Positions 8,182-16,942 of a DNA stretch of 64,000 bases are shown here, piece after piece. A program made the position numbers and the translations under genes. Under the pieces are notes generated by a model. It searched no databases. It worked only from the letters and a program-made list of their open reading frames with translations, and had not been told where the DNA came from. Origin of the DNA: Actinoallomurus bryophytorum (GTDB lineage Bacteria; Actinomycetota; Actinomycetes; Streptosporangiales; Streptosporangiaceae); assembly GCF_006716425.1 (NCBI RefSeq), contig NZ_VFOZ01000001.1, positions 2,480,001-2,544,000 of the forward strand, in the 5' to 3' direction. Numbering within the stretch: the stretch's first letter is position 1; each line of letters opens with the position of its first letter.

Positions 8182-10940
8182 GGGGACTTCCTTTCGGGGG
8201 GATGGACTCGATCAGTGCGGCACGGCGCCGCACGTTCTGGCGGCCCGGCGACCGCGCCGGGGAGCGGGGGCATGAACAGCCGGAGCGGTACGCCGTTCAG
8301 CCGCAGCAGGGCGGCGACGGCACCCGCCGTGCCGACGCCCCAGCCGGGGAACACCTCGACGCCGCTGTGGTCCGGGGTGAGGAGCAGCCCGTCGCGGACG
8401 ACCGCGCGGGCGGCCATGGCCGAGACGGCCTCGCGGGCCCAGGTCGCGTGGCGTTCCTCCCCGGTCGCCTCGGCGACGTCCATCAGGTACTCGATGGAGC
8501 CTGCCGTGCCATGACAGTGGACCGGCCGCGACTGCCAGACGTCGTGGCGTACGGCGGCGGCCGCACCTCTGGCCGCGGCGAGGAGGTCCGCCTCACCGGT
8601 CACCCGCCACAGCCGCAGCAGGAACCCTCCGACGCCGGCGGCTCCGCTGCACCAGCCGGTCAGCGGGACCTGGTCGGCCGGACCGGCGCTCCACCGGGCG
8701 GTGCCGCCGTCACCCCACAGCGTGGCGGCGTGGAGCGTGCGGCCCGCGAGACGCGCGGCCGCCAGGCAGTCCGCCCGCCCGGTGACGATCGCGGCGTCGA
8801 GCAGGAAGGCGGCGATGCCCGCGGTTCCGTGCGCGAACCCGTGATGGGTGGCGCCGTCGGGCAGATGCGGAGGGTACGGGGGTACCGGCCAGGCGACGCC
8901 CTCGTCCCCGCGGACGGCCGCGCCGAGCAGCGCGTCGGCGCATTCGCCCGCCTGCCGCAGGAACGACTCGCGCCCCGTGTGCCGCCAGAACCGCAGGGCG
9001 GTCAGGCCCGACCCGGCGATCCCGTGGCTGACGTCCGGCACCGGACCGGCCACCGGAAGGCGCTCGGCGGCGTCGGCCGTCCGGGCGACGAGGTCCTCGT
9101 CGCCGAGCGCGATGCCCGCCTCCAGCAGCGCCCAGTACGTACCCGACCGTCCGAAGTGCAGGCCGGGCAGGACCTCGGGCTCCCGCGCGGCATGGCGCTC
9201 GAGCCAGCCTGCGGCGCGGATGGTGGCGGCGCTCAGTTCGGGGCCGGGCCGATATCCGTGTGCCGCCGCCAGCACACCGAGGATGCCGGCCGCGCCGTAG
9301 TAGACGTTGCACGGGTCGGTGGTGGCGCCGAACAGGTCGGCGGGCCACCAGCGCTCGGTCCCGGGCTCCGCCTCGCGGTCCGGATCCGTGCCGAGGCCAC
9401 CGGAGGCGATCAGGTGGGTGAGGCCGTCGTCGAGCAGGCGCCCGGTGTCGTCGTGCGTCCTCGCCGGAAGGCTCGTCCCCCCGTGGAGCGCCTCCCGTAC
9501 CGCGTCGAGAGGCGGACGACGGCCGGGATCTTCGTGGACCAGCCCGAGGATCAGCGGCCCGAGCTCGGCCGCCGTGGGGTTGTCGCGTGCGGCGCGCTCC
9601 AGCCAGCCGGCGACGCGGGACCGCGCGTCACGCTCGTCGTCGGCGGCGAGCAGGGGTTCGGCCCCCGTCGCCAGGGCGAACAGGATCGCGCCGAGGCTGT
9701 GAAGGTCGGCGGCCGGACTCGTACGGCGTCCGGTCCACTGCTCCGGCGCGGCGTAGCCGGGCGAACCACCGGGGACGGCGTCCTGGCCCGGTACGCCCGC
9801 CAGCTCCAGGTCGATCAGGCGCAGGCCGCCGTCCGGGAGCACCAGGACGTTGGCGGGGGTCAGGTCGCGGATGACGACGCCCTCGCGGTGGACGGCGGCC
9901 ACGAGGTCGGCGAGCCGTACCGCGGTCCGCCGTACCTCCTCGGGATCGGGCCGTCCGGCCCGTCCCCGGTGGAGCCGCTGCAGGTGGACGGCGAGCGACA
10001 CGCCCTCGATGGCCTCCACCACGAGGAAGGTGTGCTCGGGGAGTTCGAGCAGGGCGTGGACGCGGGGCACGACGCCGGTCGGGGCGAGCCGATCCAGAAC
10101 GCGGGCCTCGTTGCGCAGGAGGTCACGTACGTCCCCGCCGTCGGGGCGTACCTCGACGTACCGCCGGCCCTGCTTGACCACGACCTCCTCACCGGTCCGC
10201 TGGTCCGTGGCGCGGTAGACGCCGCCCTTGTTCGCGTGCCGGATCGCGCCGCGCAGCAGGAACCGGTCACCGACCAGCACGCCGCGCGGAGCGCCCGGCG
10301 CGCCCTGCGGGGGCTCGGGGAAGGGGTTGGCGGGCGCCCAGGACGGCGGATCGAACCAGGCCGCGCGGCGGTCGGCGACACACGTGCCGTCGGGCGCCGT
10401 CACCACCGGCTCGTAGACGCCGTTGGCGGCCAGCCGCAGCCTGCGTACGAAGCCGCCGAAGCGAAAGTGCACCAGGCTCCCGGTGCGAAAGGGGCGGTCG
10501 GACAGGATGCGCGGTCCCGGCAGGCCCTCGGTCGCCTCGTCCAGGGCGCCGGCCAGCTCCGGCAGGCCGTCGTCGTCCGGCGGGTAGACGGTGAGGAACT
10601 TGCCGGCCGCGCCCCGGTCGAAGTGCCGTCCGTTCAGCCGGGCGACCTCCCCCGGCGACGCGGCGAACTTGAACGGGCAGCCGGCCGCCACGAGCACGGG
10701 CGTGGCACGTTCCAAGACCTGCTGCGCGGAGGACGGCACGGCCGACAGGTGGATCTTCCAGCCCTGGGCCCGCAGCCCGGAGCCGGACGGGGCGACGCGG
10801 GTCCAGGTTCCGGCCCGGTCGATCCGCCAGCCGGACCGCAGGTGCGCGGCCACGACCTGGAAGAAGGGCGTGGGGTCGTCCTTCGAGGAGGGTTCCCGCC
10901 GCCGCGGCTGAGGCATGGACGAATGACGTAACGCCGACAA
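8178..10940 (-). CDS. lanthionine synthetase LanL type (lyase-kinase-cyclase)
   Basis: A 920-residue three-domain enzyme that would phosphorylate and eliminate Ser/Thr of a precursor peptide and close thioether rings. The N-terminal lyase-like region is about 1-225. The Ser/Thr kinase-like domain is about 230-500, with glycine loop KGGVYRA, catalytic loop RDLTPANVL (near 357), IDLE in place of DFG, and GSPGYAAPEQW. The LanC-like cyclase domain is about 520-900. All three zinc ligands are kept: Cys in GWCSG (near 763) and Cys-His in CHGTAGS (near 808). Retained ligands point to class IV LanL rather than class III LanKC. The TTG start at 10940 has GGAGGA 7 bases upstream; the ATG at 10916 has no such site. 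The precursor gene follows with an ATGA overlap. No transporter or leader peptidase gene is adjacent. Confidence 0.9.
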   Translation of the reverse strand: MSALRHSSMPQPRRREPSSKDDPTPFFQVVAAHLRSGWRIDRAGTWTRVAPSGSGLRAQGWKIHLSAVPSSAQQVLERATPVLVAAGCPFKFAASPGEVARLNGRHFDRGAAGKFLTVYPPDDDGLPELAGALDEATEGLPGPRILSDRPFRTGSLVHFRFGGFVRRLRLAANGVYEPVVTAPDGTCVADRRAAWFDPPSWAPANPFPEPPQGAPGAPRGVLVGDRFLLRGAIRHANKGGVYRATDQRTGEEVVVKQGRRYVEVRPDGGDVRDLLRNEARVLDRLAPTGVVPRVHALLELPEHTFLVVEAIEGVSLAVHLQRLHRGRAGRPDPEEVRRTAVRLADLVAAVHREGVVIRDLTPANVLVLPDGGLRLIDLELAGVPGQDAVPGGSPGYAAPEQWTGRRTSPAADLHSLGAILFALATGAEPLLAADDERDARSRVAGWLERAARDNPTAAELGPLILGLVHEDPGRRPPLDAVREALHGGTSLPARTHDDTGRLLDDGLTHLIASGGLGTDPDREAEPGTERWWPADLFGATTDPCNVYYGAAGILGVLAAAHGYRPGPELSAATIRAAGWLERHAAREPEVLPGLHFGRSGTYWALLEAGIALGDEDLVARTADAAERLPVAGPVPDVSHGIAGSGLTALRFWRHTGRESFLRQAGECADALLGAAVRGDEGVAWPVPPYPPHLPDGATHHGFAHGTAGIAAFLLDAAIVTGRADCLAAARLAGRTLHAATLWGDGGTARWSAGPADQVPLTGWCSGAAGVGGFLLRLWRVTGEADLLAAARGAAAAVRHDVWQSRPVHCHGTAGSIEYLMDVAEATGEERHATWAREAVSAMAARAVVRDGLLLTPDHSGVEVFPGWGVGTAGAVAALLRLNGVPLRLFMPPLPGAVAGPPERAAPCRTDRVHPPERKSP

Positions 10941-10985
10941 GGCCAGTCCTCCGCCCGCGGTCGCCGACAGGGGTCAAGCTCGGAC

Positions 10986-11000
10986 TTTACGGATGGTAAA
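10986..11000. promoter_or_regulatory. inverted repeat in the lanL promoter region
   Basis: TTTAC-N5-GTAAA, a perfect 15-base dyad 46 bases upstream of the lanL start. It lies in the most AT-rich part of the gap between lysR and lanL and could be an operator or promoter element for the lanthipeptide genes. No dedicated regulator is identified. Confidence 0.4.
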
Positions 11001-11064
11001 CCGGCCCGTCAGTTCGCGCAATAGCCCCATTTTGGGACATCCGATCGCCGAGAGAGGCCGGCGG

Positions 11065-11988
11065 TCAGCCGGCCTCGGCGAGGGGCTCGATCAGCATCGG
11101 AGCCGCGGCACGGAGAGCGGCGACCGCGGCGCGGATGGCCGGGCGGCGGGCCGCCTCGGCGCGCCAGATCGCGTACACGTGACGCGTGAGCGCCGGCCGT
11201 ACCGGGATGACGCGGACACCCTCCGGGATGTCGCAGCGCCCCAGCCGGGGAACGATCGAGACGCCCAGCCCCACGGCGACGAGCGCGAGCTGCGTGGCGT
11301 ACTCGTCGGCGGTGTGCGCGATCAGCGGCTCCAGATCGGCCGAGCGCAGCGTGTGGACCAGCCAGTCGCGGCAGATCGCGCCCGGTGACTGGGCGATCCA
11401 GGACTCGCCGTGCAGCTCGCCGAGGTCGATCACGGACCGCCCGGCGAGCGGGTGCCCGGCCGGCAGCGCCACGTCCGCGATGTCGTCGACCAGCGACGCC
11501 TTGACCAGGCCGTCCGGGATGGCCAGGGGGACGTTGAACCAGTCCTGCACGATGCCGAGGTCGATCTCACCGCGTACGGCCAGGGGCACGGCGGCGTGCG
11601 GCTCCTGTTCGCGCAGGCACACCCGCAGCCGCGGATGCTGCCGGGCGAGGGCGGCCAGGGCCGGGGGTACGAGGCCGCGCGCCGCGGTCGGGAACGCCGC
11701 CATCGCGAGCTCGCCGACGACCTCGCCGCGCTGGGCCTCCAGGTCGGACTCGGCCTCCTCGACCATCGCCAGGATGCGCTCGGCGTGCGTCGCGAGCAGC
11801 GCGGCCGCGTCGGTGAGGCGTACCCCACGGCCGTTGCGTTCGAGGAGCTTCTGCCCGGTCTCGCGTTCGAGCTTGGCCACCTGCTGCGAGACGGCGGATG
11901 TGGTCACGTGCAGCACGTCGGCGGCGGCGCTCACTGAGCCGTACGTCGCCACCGCACTGAGGGCGCGGAGTCGATCCAGATCAAGCAT
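11065..11988 (-). CDS. LysR family transcriptional regulator
   Basis: A 307-residue regulator with an N-terminal winged helix (LRALSAVATYGSVSAAADVLHVTTSAVSQQVAKLE, shown here as key features: recognition segment TTSAVSQQVAKLE at about 29-41) and a C-terminal LysR substrate-binding fold (about 90-300). It is divergent from an EamA exporter gene with a 73-base AT-rich gap, the classic arrangement for a LysR protein and its target. It also lies upstream of lanL on the same strand, so read-through into the lanthipeptide genes is possible, although a GAGGCCGG/CCGGCCTC hairpin spans its stop codon (11053-11076). The effector is unknown. Confidence 0.9.
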   Translation of the reverse strand: MLDLDRLRALSAVATYGSVSAAADVLHVTTSAVSQQVAKLERETGQKLLERNGRGVRLTDAAALLATHAERILAMVEEAESDLEAQRGEVVGELAMAAFPTAARGLVPPALAALARQHPRLRVCLREQEPHAAVPLAVRGEIDLGIVQDWFNVPLAIPDGLVKASLVDDIADVALPAGHPLAGRSVIDLGELHGESWIAQSPGAICRDWLVHTLRSADLEPLIAHTADEYATQLALVAVGLGVSIVPRLGRCDIPEGVRVIPVRPALTRHVYAIWRAEAARRPAIRAAVAALRAAAPMLIEPLAEAG

Positions 11989-12061
11989 GAAGTAATGCTA
12001 CATATACCCATTAAAAGATAGTCGCTTGTTCTTAACAGTGGACCAGGCCAGCATCGGCCAT
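11989..12061. promoter_or_regulatory. divergent LysR / EamA promoter region
   Basis: A 73-base gap, clearly richer in A+T than its surroundings (catatacccattaaaagat), separates the two divergent starts. LysR proteins normally bind such gaps at T-N11-A sites; several candidates exist and none can be singled out by eye. Confidence 0.5.
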
Positions 12062-12958
12062 ATGAAACCTCGCCACGTCGCCATCGCGGTGATGATCGCC
12101 GCGATCTGGGGCGTCAACTTCGTCGTGATCGACGTCGGCCTCGCCTCGCTGCCTCCGCTGTTCTTCGCCGGGCTGCGCTTCGTCGCCGCCGCCTTCCCCG
12201 CGGTCCTGTTCGTACGTCGCCCCGCGATCCCGTGGCGCTGGTTCCTGCTCGTCGGGCTGCCGCTCGGCGTCGGCCAGTTCGGGCTGCTGTTCATCGGCAT
12301 GCACATCGGCATGCCGGCCGGTCTGTCCTCGCTGGTGTTGCAGACACAGGCGCTGTTCACCGCGATGTTCGCGGCCGTGATGCTGCGCGAGCGGGCGCGG
12401 CGGACCCAGCTGGCCGGGATGGTCGTGGCGTTCGCCGGGATCGCGCTGATCGGACTGTCGCTCGGCCAGGGCAGCCCGCTGCTCGCCTTCACGCTGTGCA
12501 TCGCCGCCGCGGGCATGTGGGGGCTGGCGAACATCGGCCTGCGGAAGGCGCGGCCGCCGGACGCGTTCGCGTTCATGGTCTGGGTCAGCCTCGTGCCGCC
12601 GATCCCGCTGCTGACGTTGTCGATGGTGTTCGAAGGCCCGCGGGCCGATCTGCACGCGCTCGCGCACATCTCGGCCGGTGGCCTGGGCGCGCTCTTCTAC
12701 GTCGCCTACGTCTCGACACTGGTCGGCTTCGGGACGTGGGGCTGGCTGCTGCGCCGTTACGAGGCCGGCCAGGTCGGCATGTACTCCCTGCTCGTCCCCC
12801 CGTTCGGCATCTCCTCGGCGGCGCTCCTGCTCGGCGAGCCGATCACCATGACGGACACGATCGCGGCCCTGCTCATCGTGGGCGGAGTCGCCCTGGGCAG
12901 CATCCGCCGCCGGGCCGCCGCGCCCGCGCCCCTTCCGCAACTGGCAGGTACGCGATGA
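12062..12958 (+). CDS. EamA/DMT family transporter
   Basis: A 298-residue inner-membrane protein with about ten hydrophobic segments in two repeated halves of five, the EamA (drug/metabolite) exporter layout; the first half opens with AAIWGVNFVVIDVGL. Relatives export amino acids or other small metabolites. The ATG at 12062 starts directly before the first membrane segment; the longer frame from 12026 would add 12 residues. The stop overlaps the next gene by ATGA, so export and the following enzymes are co-expressed. The divergent LysR gene is the likely regulator. Confidence 0.9.
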   Translation: MKPRHVAIAVMIAAIWGVNFVVIDVGLASLPPLFFAGLRFVAAAFPAVLFVRRPAIPWRWFLLVGLPLGVGQFGLLFIGMHIGMPAGLSSLVLQTQALFTAMFAAVMLRERARRTQLAGMVVAFAGIALIGLSLGQGSPLLAFTLCIAAAGMWGLANIGLRKARPPDAFAFMVWVSLVPPIPLLTLSMVFEGPRADLHALAHISAGGLGALFYVAYVSTLVGFGTWGWLLRRYEAGQVGMYSLLVPPFGISSAALLLGEPITMTDTIAALLIVGGVALGSIRRRAAAPAPLPQLAGTR

Positions 12959-13824
12959 TCGGCGGCATCCACGTCCCGCTGGTGACCCCGTTCGCCGCGA
13001 ACGGCGCGGTGGACACCGCCACGCTGGAACGCCTCGCCCACCACGTCCTCGACCAGGGCGCCGCCGGCCTGGTCGCGCTCGGCACCACCGGAGAGGCACC
13101 GATGCTGACCGAGGACGAGCGCCTCACGGTCATCGCGACCTGCCGGAAGGTCAGCGACGCCCACCGCACACCGCTCACGATCGGCGCCGGCACCATCGGC
13201 ACCGACGAGTCGGTACGCCAGGCCGAGATGCGTGCCGAGGCGGCCGACCTCCTGCTCGTGCTCGTGCCGTACTACCTGCGCCCCTCCGACGAGGGCGTGG
13301 TCGAGCACTTCGCGGCCGTGGGCGCGGCGGCCGGGGTGCCGCTGATCGTCTACAACGTTCCCTACCGCACCGGGAAGACGCTGCGCGTGGAGACGCTGCT
13401 CAGGCTGCTGGCCGCCGACCACGTCGCGGGCGTCAAGCACTGCGCCGGAGCGATCGACGCCGACACCCTCACCCTGCTCGCGCACGCCGACGGCGTGCTC
13501 GGAGGCGACGACGCGTTCCTGTTCCCGATGCTGACGCTCGGCGCGGCCGGTGGCATCGCGGCGTCCGCCAATGTCGCCCCGGCCGCGTTCGCCGCGATGG
13601 CCGAGGCCGCAGCTGCGGGTGACGCCGGACGTGCCGGGAACCTGCACAACGCTCTTCTGCCGCTGACGCGCGCCCTGTTCGCCGAGCCGTCGCCGGGCGT
13701 CATCAAGGCGGTGCTGGCCGAAACCGGGCTGATCGAGCACCCCGGCGTACGCGCGCCGCTGCGGGCACCCGCTCCGGCCTCGCTCGGCGCGGCCATGGAC
13801 GCACTGAAAGGATTGGCGGCATGA
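12955..13824 (+). CDS. dihydrodipicolinate synthase family aldolase/lyase
   Basis: A 289-residue class I aldolase of the DapA/NAL family. The family landmarks are GTTGEAPML (carboxylate binding, about 42-50), the catalytic Tyr in VYNVPYRTG (about 131-139), and the Schiff-base Lys in AGVKHCAG (about 160). Family members condense pyruvate with an aldehyde or cleave 2-keto-3-deoxy sugars and N-acetylneuraminate. The location in a LysR-EamA-LLM cassette rather than with dapB or lysA argues against the housekeeping lysine enzyme, but the substrate is unknown. It overlaps both neighbours by 4 nt. Confidence 0.88.
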   Translation: MIGGIHVPLVTPFAANGAVDTATLERLAHHVLDQGAAGLVALGTTGEAPMLTEDERLTVIATCRKVSDAHRTPLTIGAGTIGTDESVRQAEMRAEAADLLLVLVPYYLRPSDEGVVEHFAAVGAAAGVPLIVYNVPYRTGKTLRVETLLRLLAADHVAGVKHCAGAIDADTLTLLAHADGVLGGDDAFLFPMLTLGAAGGIAASANVAPAAFAAMAEAAAAGDAGRAGNLHNALLPLTRALFAEPSPGVIKAVLAETGLIEHPGVRAPLRAPAPASLGAAMDALKGLAA

Positions 13825-14738
13825 AGATCGGATTCGGCGCCCCTGTGGCGGGCGCATGGGCAAGCCCGGAAAACCTCGGTTACTTCGCCGGCCGCGCCGA
13901 GGAGCTGGGATACGACTCCCTGTGGGCCTTCCACCGCCTGCTGATCCCGGCCGACAAGTCCAAGATGGCCCCGGTCTACCACAGCGTCCTCGACCCGATC
14001 GGCGCGCTGACCTTCGCCGCCGCGCGTACGTCACGTATCCGGCTCGGCGTCGCCCTGGTCAACCTGCCGTTCGTCTCCCCGGCCTACCTCGCCAAGCAGG
14101 CGGCCACACTGGACGTCCTGTCCGGCGGTCGCTTCGACCTCGGGCTGGGCACCGGCTGGCAGAGCGAGGAGTTTGTGGCCAGCGGAGTCTCGATGGAGCG
14201 CCGCGGGGCACGCGCGGAGGACTTTCTCGCCGCGCTGCACACGTTGTGGGCGGACGAGGTCAGCTCGTACGACGGTGAGTTCTACACGGTCCCGCCGAGC
14301 CGAATGGCGCCCAAACCGGTACGGAAACCGGGCCCACCCGTCCTCCTGGGCGGCGCGGTCGACGCCGCGCTGAAGCGCGCGGGCCGTCTCGCCGCCGGCT
14401 GGATGAGCCGCAGCGCCACCGACCTGACCAAGATCCACGAGCAGATCGGGATCGTGCGCGACGCCGCCGAGGAGGCCGGCAAGGATCCGGACGCCGTCCG
14501 CGTCGTCGTACGCGGGGTCGTACGCGCCGGCCAGGAGGCACGGGACGACTCGGGCGAGCGCAAGCGGCTGTCCGGATCGTACGAGCAGATCCGCGAGGAC
14601 GCGGCCTGGCTCGGCGAGCTGGGCGTCACCGAGCTGTACTACGACCTCAACTGGGACCCGCTCGTCGGCTCCCCCGACGTCACGACCGAGTCGGCGACCG
14701 AGCGCGCCAAGGAGATCCTCGAGGCGCTCGCGCCCTGA
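13821..14738 (+). CDS. LLM class (F420-dependent type) oxidoreductase
   Basis: A 305-residue luciferase-like monooxygenase fold protein. The opening MKIGFGAP, the FAGRAEELGYDSLWAFHRL segment and LDVLSGGRFDLGLGTGWQ (about 93-110) are typical of the F420-dependent TIGR03619-like group. It probably oxidises or reduces a small molecule with F420H2 or flavin. ATGA overlap with the upstream DapA-like gene makes a three-gene operon EamA / DapA-like / LLM. It converges on hemL with only 10 bases between. Confidence 0.86.
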   Translation: MKIGFGAPVAGAWASPENLGYFAGRAEELGYDSLWAFHRLLIPADKSKMAPVYHSVLDPIGALTFAAARTSRIRLGVALVNLPFVSPAYLAKQAATLDVLSGGRFDLGLGTGWQSEEFVASGVSMERRGARAEDFLAALHTLWADEVSSYDGEFYTVPPSRMAPKPVRKPGPPVLLGGAVDAALKRAGRLAAGWMSRSATDLTKIHEQIGIVRDAAEEAGKDPDAVRVVVRGVVRAGQEARDDSGERKRLSGSYEQIREDAAWLGELGVTELYYDLNWDPLVGSPDVTTESATERAKEILEALAP

Positions 14739-14748
14739 CCGAGGGCTC

Positions 14749-16065
14749 TTACTCCGCCTCGGCGGCGGCTCGCGCCGCGTGCGGGAGCGCCTCGGCGATG
14801 CGGCCCAGTGCCGCGTCGTCGTGGGCCGCCGAGAGGAACCACGCCTCGTACGCGGACGGCGGGAGGTACACCCCTCGGTCGAGCGCGGCGTGGAAGAACG
14901 CCGCGTAGCGGCGGGTGTCCTGCTGCTGCGCGCCGTCGAAGTCGCGGACCTTCCCCGGTGCGAAGAAGATCGAGAACAGGTTGCCGGCGACCTGCAACCG
15001 GTGCTCCACGCCCTCCTTGGTGAGGGCGTCGGAGGCGAGCTCGGCCACCGTGGCCGCGGCGCCGTCGATCCTTGCGTAGACCTCGTCGGTCGCGCCCCGC
15101 AGGGTGGCGAGGCCGGCGGCGGTGGCCAGGGGGTTCCCCGAGAGCGTGCCGGCCTGGTACACCGGACCCGCCGGGGCGAGCCTGGACATGATCTCGGCCC
15201 GGCCGCCGAAGGCCGCGGCGGGCAGCCCGCCGCCCATGACCTTTCCGAACGTGCACAGGTCACCGGCCACACCGTCGATGCCGTACCAGCCGGAGCGGGA
15301 CACACGGAAGCCCGTGAGCACCTCGTCCATGATCAGCAGTGCGCCGTACTGCGCGCAGATCGCCTTGAGCCGGAGGTTGAAGTCGTCGAGCGGCGGCACG
15401 ATGCCCATGTTGGCCGGGCACGCCTCGGTGATGACGCAGGCGATCTGGTCGCCCTGCTCGGCGAATACCTCCTCGACGGCGGCGAGGTCGTTGTAGCCGA
15501 GCACGAGGGTGTCGGCGGTGGCCGCGCCGGTGACGCCGGGCGAGTCCGGCAGGCCGAACGTCGCGACGCCCGACCCGGCCGCGGCGAGCAGCCCGTCGGA
15601 GTGGCCGTGGTAGCAGCCGGAGAACTTCACGATCTTGGGTCGGCCGGTGAAGCCGCGGGCCAACCTGATCGCGGACATGGTCGCCTCGGTGCCCGAGCTG
15701 ACGAGGCGTACCTGCTCCACCGGGGTACGCGCGACGATCTCCTCGGCGAGCGTGACCTCACCCTCGGTCGGGGTGCCGTAGGAGGTGCCGAGCGCGGCGG
15801 CGCGCTGCACGGCCTCGACCACGGCCGGGTGCGCGTGGCCGAGGATCATCGGCCCCCACGAGCAGATCAGGTCGACGTACTCGTTGCCGTCGGCGTCGGT
15901 GAGGTACGGGCCACGGGCGGAGGCGATGAACCGGGGGGTGCCACCGACGGCACCGAAGGCGCGCACGGGGGAGTTCACTCCGCCGGGTATGACCGCGCCG
16001 GCCCGCTCGAACAACGCTTGGGAGATCTGGTCCGAAGTCACGCCTTCGAGTCTTTCAGAAGTCAT
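14749..16065 (-). CDS. hemL: glutamate-1-semialdehyde 2,1-aminomutase
   Basis: A 438-residue PLP enzyme that converts glutamate-1-semialdehyde to 5-aminolevulinate, the second step of C5 haem synthesis. Landmarks are VNSPVRAF near the N terminus, [15 protein letters not shown] (about 122-136), [12 protein letters not shown] (PLP Asp, about 248), and the PLP Lys in [10 protein letters not shown] (about 277). Length and motifs are standard. Its ATG overlaps the stop of the prim-pol gene by 4 nt, so the two are translated together. The other haem genes lie just upstream on the same strand. Confidence 0.95.
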   Translation of the reverse strand: MTSERLEGVTSDQISQALFERAGAVIPGGVNSPVRAFGAVGGTPRFIASARGPYLTDADGNEYVDLICSWGPMILGHAHPAVVEAVQRAAALGTSYGTPTEGEVTLAEEIVARTPVEQVRLVSSGTEATMSAIRLARGFTGRPKIVKFSGCYHGHSDGLLAAAGSGVATFGLPDSPGVTGAATADTLVLGYNDLAAVEEVFAEQGDQIACVITEACPANMGIVPPLDDFNLRLKAICAQYGALLIMDEVLTGFRVSRSGWYGIDGVAGDLCTFGKVMGGGLPAAAFGGRAEIMSRLAPAGPVYQAGTLSGNPLATAAGLATLRGATDEVYARIDGAAATVAELASDALTKEGVEHRLQVAGNLFSIFFAPGKVRDFDGAQQQDTRRYAAFFHAALDRGVYLPPSAYEAWFLSAAHDDAALGRIAEALPHAARAAAEAE

Positions 16066-16718
16066 ACGCAGACGTCCGCGAGGATCTCCAGGATGCGCAC
16101 GGGGTCGGGCAGCGTCGCGTTTTCGGGCAAGTTGACCCAGGTCACGGCGCGGCCGAGGGGCAGCACCGACGGCGGGGCGACCACATAGCTGTCACGGCAG
16201 TGCCAGCGCATCCCAGGGGTCTCCACGACGCTCTCGGGCACGGTGTCCAGGTGGCAGGACCACCACTCGTCCTCGTCGACCGGCGCGCCGCGGGTGGCGA
16301 CGAAGAACAGGTAGCGCTCGTCACCCATCGCGGCCACCGGGCCGACGGGCACACGATCGCGCTCCATGCGGGCCAGCGCGAGCCGTCCCGCGGACGCCGG
16401 CACGTCGAAGACGTCGAAGACCCGGCCGGTCGGCAGGATGATGTTGGCGTCCGGATCGCCGGCCCACCACTGGCCGACGCGGTCCGCGTCGATCGTGGCC
16501 TGCAACTGCCACACCTGTGACGACGGGTGCGCACCCGGAGACGGGCAGCCGACGCGGTCACACGAGCAGGCTCGCGTGCCGTCGGTGGTCGAGTGCGCGC
16601 CAGGACAACAGGGCCAGCCGAGGGCCGCGTACTCCTGAGCCGCGGCCCCCATTTGCACTTTTTGACGCTTTGTGACGGATGTTCCCAAAGTGTCCGCTCC
16701 CCCTCCACCTCTTACCAC
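16062..16718 (-). CDS. stand-alone prim-pol (bifunctional DNA primase/polymerase) domain protein
   Basis: Up to 218 residues with the prim-pol signature [17 protein letters not shown], the Cys cluster [15 protein letters not shown], and [17 protein letters not shown]. Full members are replicases of plasmids and phages; chromosomal single-domain versions of this size occur in actinomycetes with no known role. The catalytic hhhDhDh motif is not clearly kept: the equivalent stretch is [11 protein letters not shown], so activity is doubtful. The start is uncertain. GTG at 16718 is listed; a TTG at 16688 has GGGGGAG 8 bases upstream, and an ATG lies at 16652. It is coupled to hemL by a 4-nt overlap. 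Confidence 0.72.
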   Translation of the reverse strand: MVRGGGGADTLGTSVTKRQKVQMGAAAQEYAALGWPCCPGAHSTTDGTRACSCDRVGCPSPGAHPSSQVWQLQATIDADRVGQWWAGDPDANIILPTGRVFDVFDVPASAGRLALARMERDRVPVGPVAAMGDERYLFFVATRGAPVDEDEWWSCHLDTVPESVVETPGMRWHCRDSYVVAPPSVLPLGRAVTWVNLPENATLPDPVRILEILADVCV

Positions 16719-16902
16719 CGATGATGGCGCGCCGGTGGGCGGCGGATCGCAACAACCCCGGGATAGCGGCGAACACGTGACCTAGGCGTGTCCCCGGTCC
16801 ACACGCCGTCGCCGCGGAGACGTGTGTTTCATAGCGGCTTGAGAGTGACGTGATAGAGGCGTGGGACAGGATGGACACAACGCTATGAGTTCGGGTCGCA
16901 CG

Positions 16903-16919
16903 GAGGCCGGCCCGGCCTC
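16903..16919 (-). terminator. short hairpin after hemB
   Basis: GAGGCCG and CGGCCTC (7 bp stem, 3-base loop) lie 24 bases beyond the hemB stop. The 16719-16942 gap otherwise holds no gene. Confidence 0.5.
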
Positions 16920-16942
16920 TCAGCGGTCGTTCGCGCTCTCCG

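Noticed and set aside
8202-10931. 909-residue plus-strand frame opposite lanL
   Set aside because: Antisense shadow; the minus-strand frame has full LanL motifs and a ribosome site.
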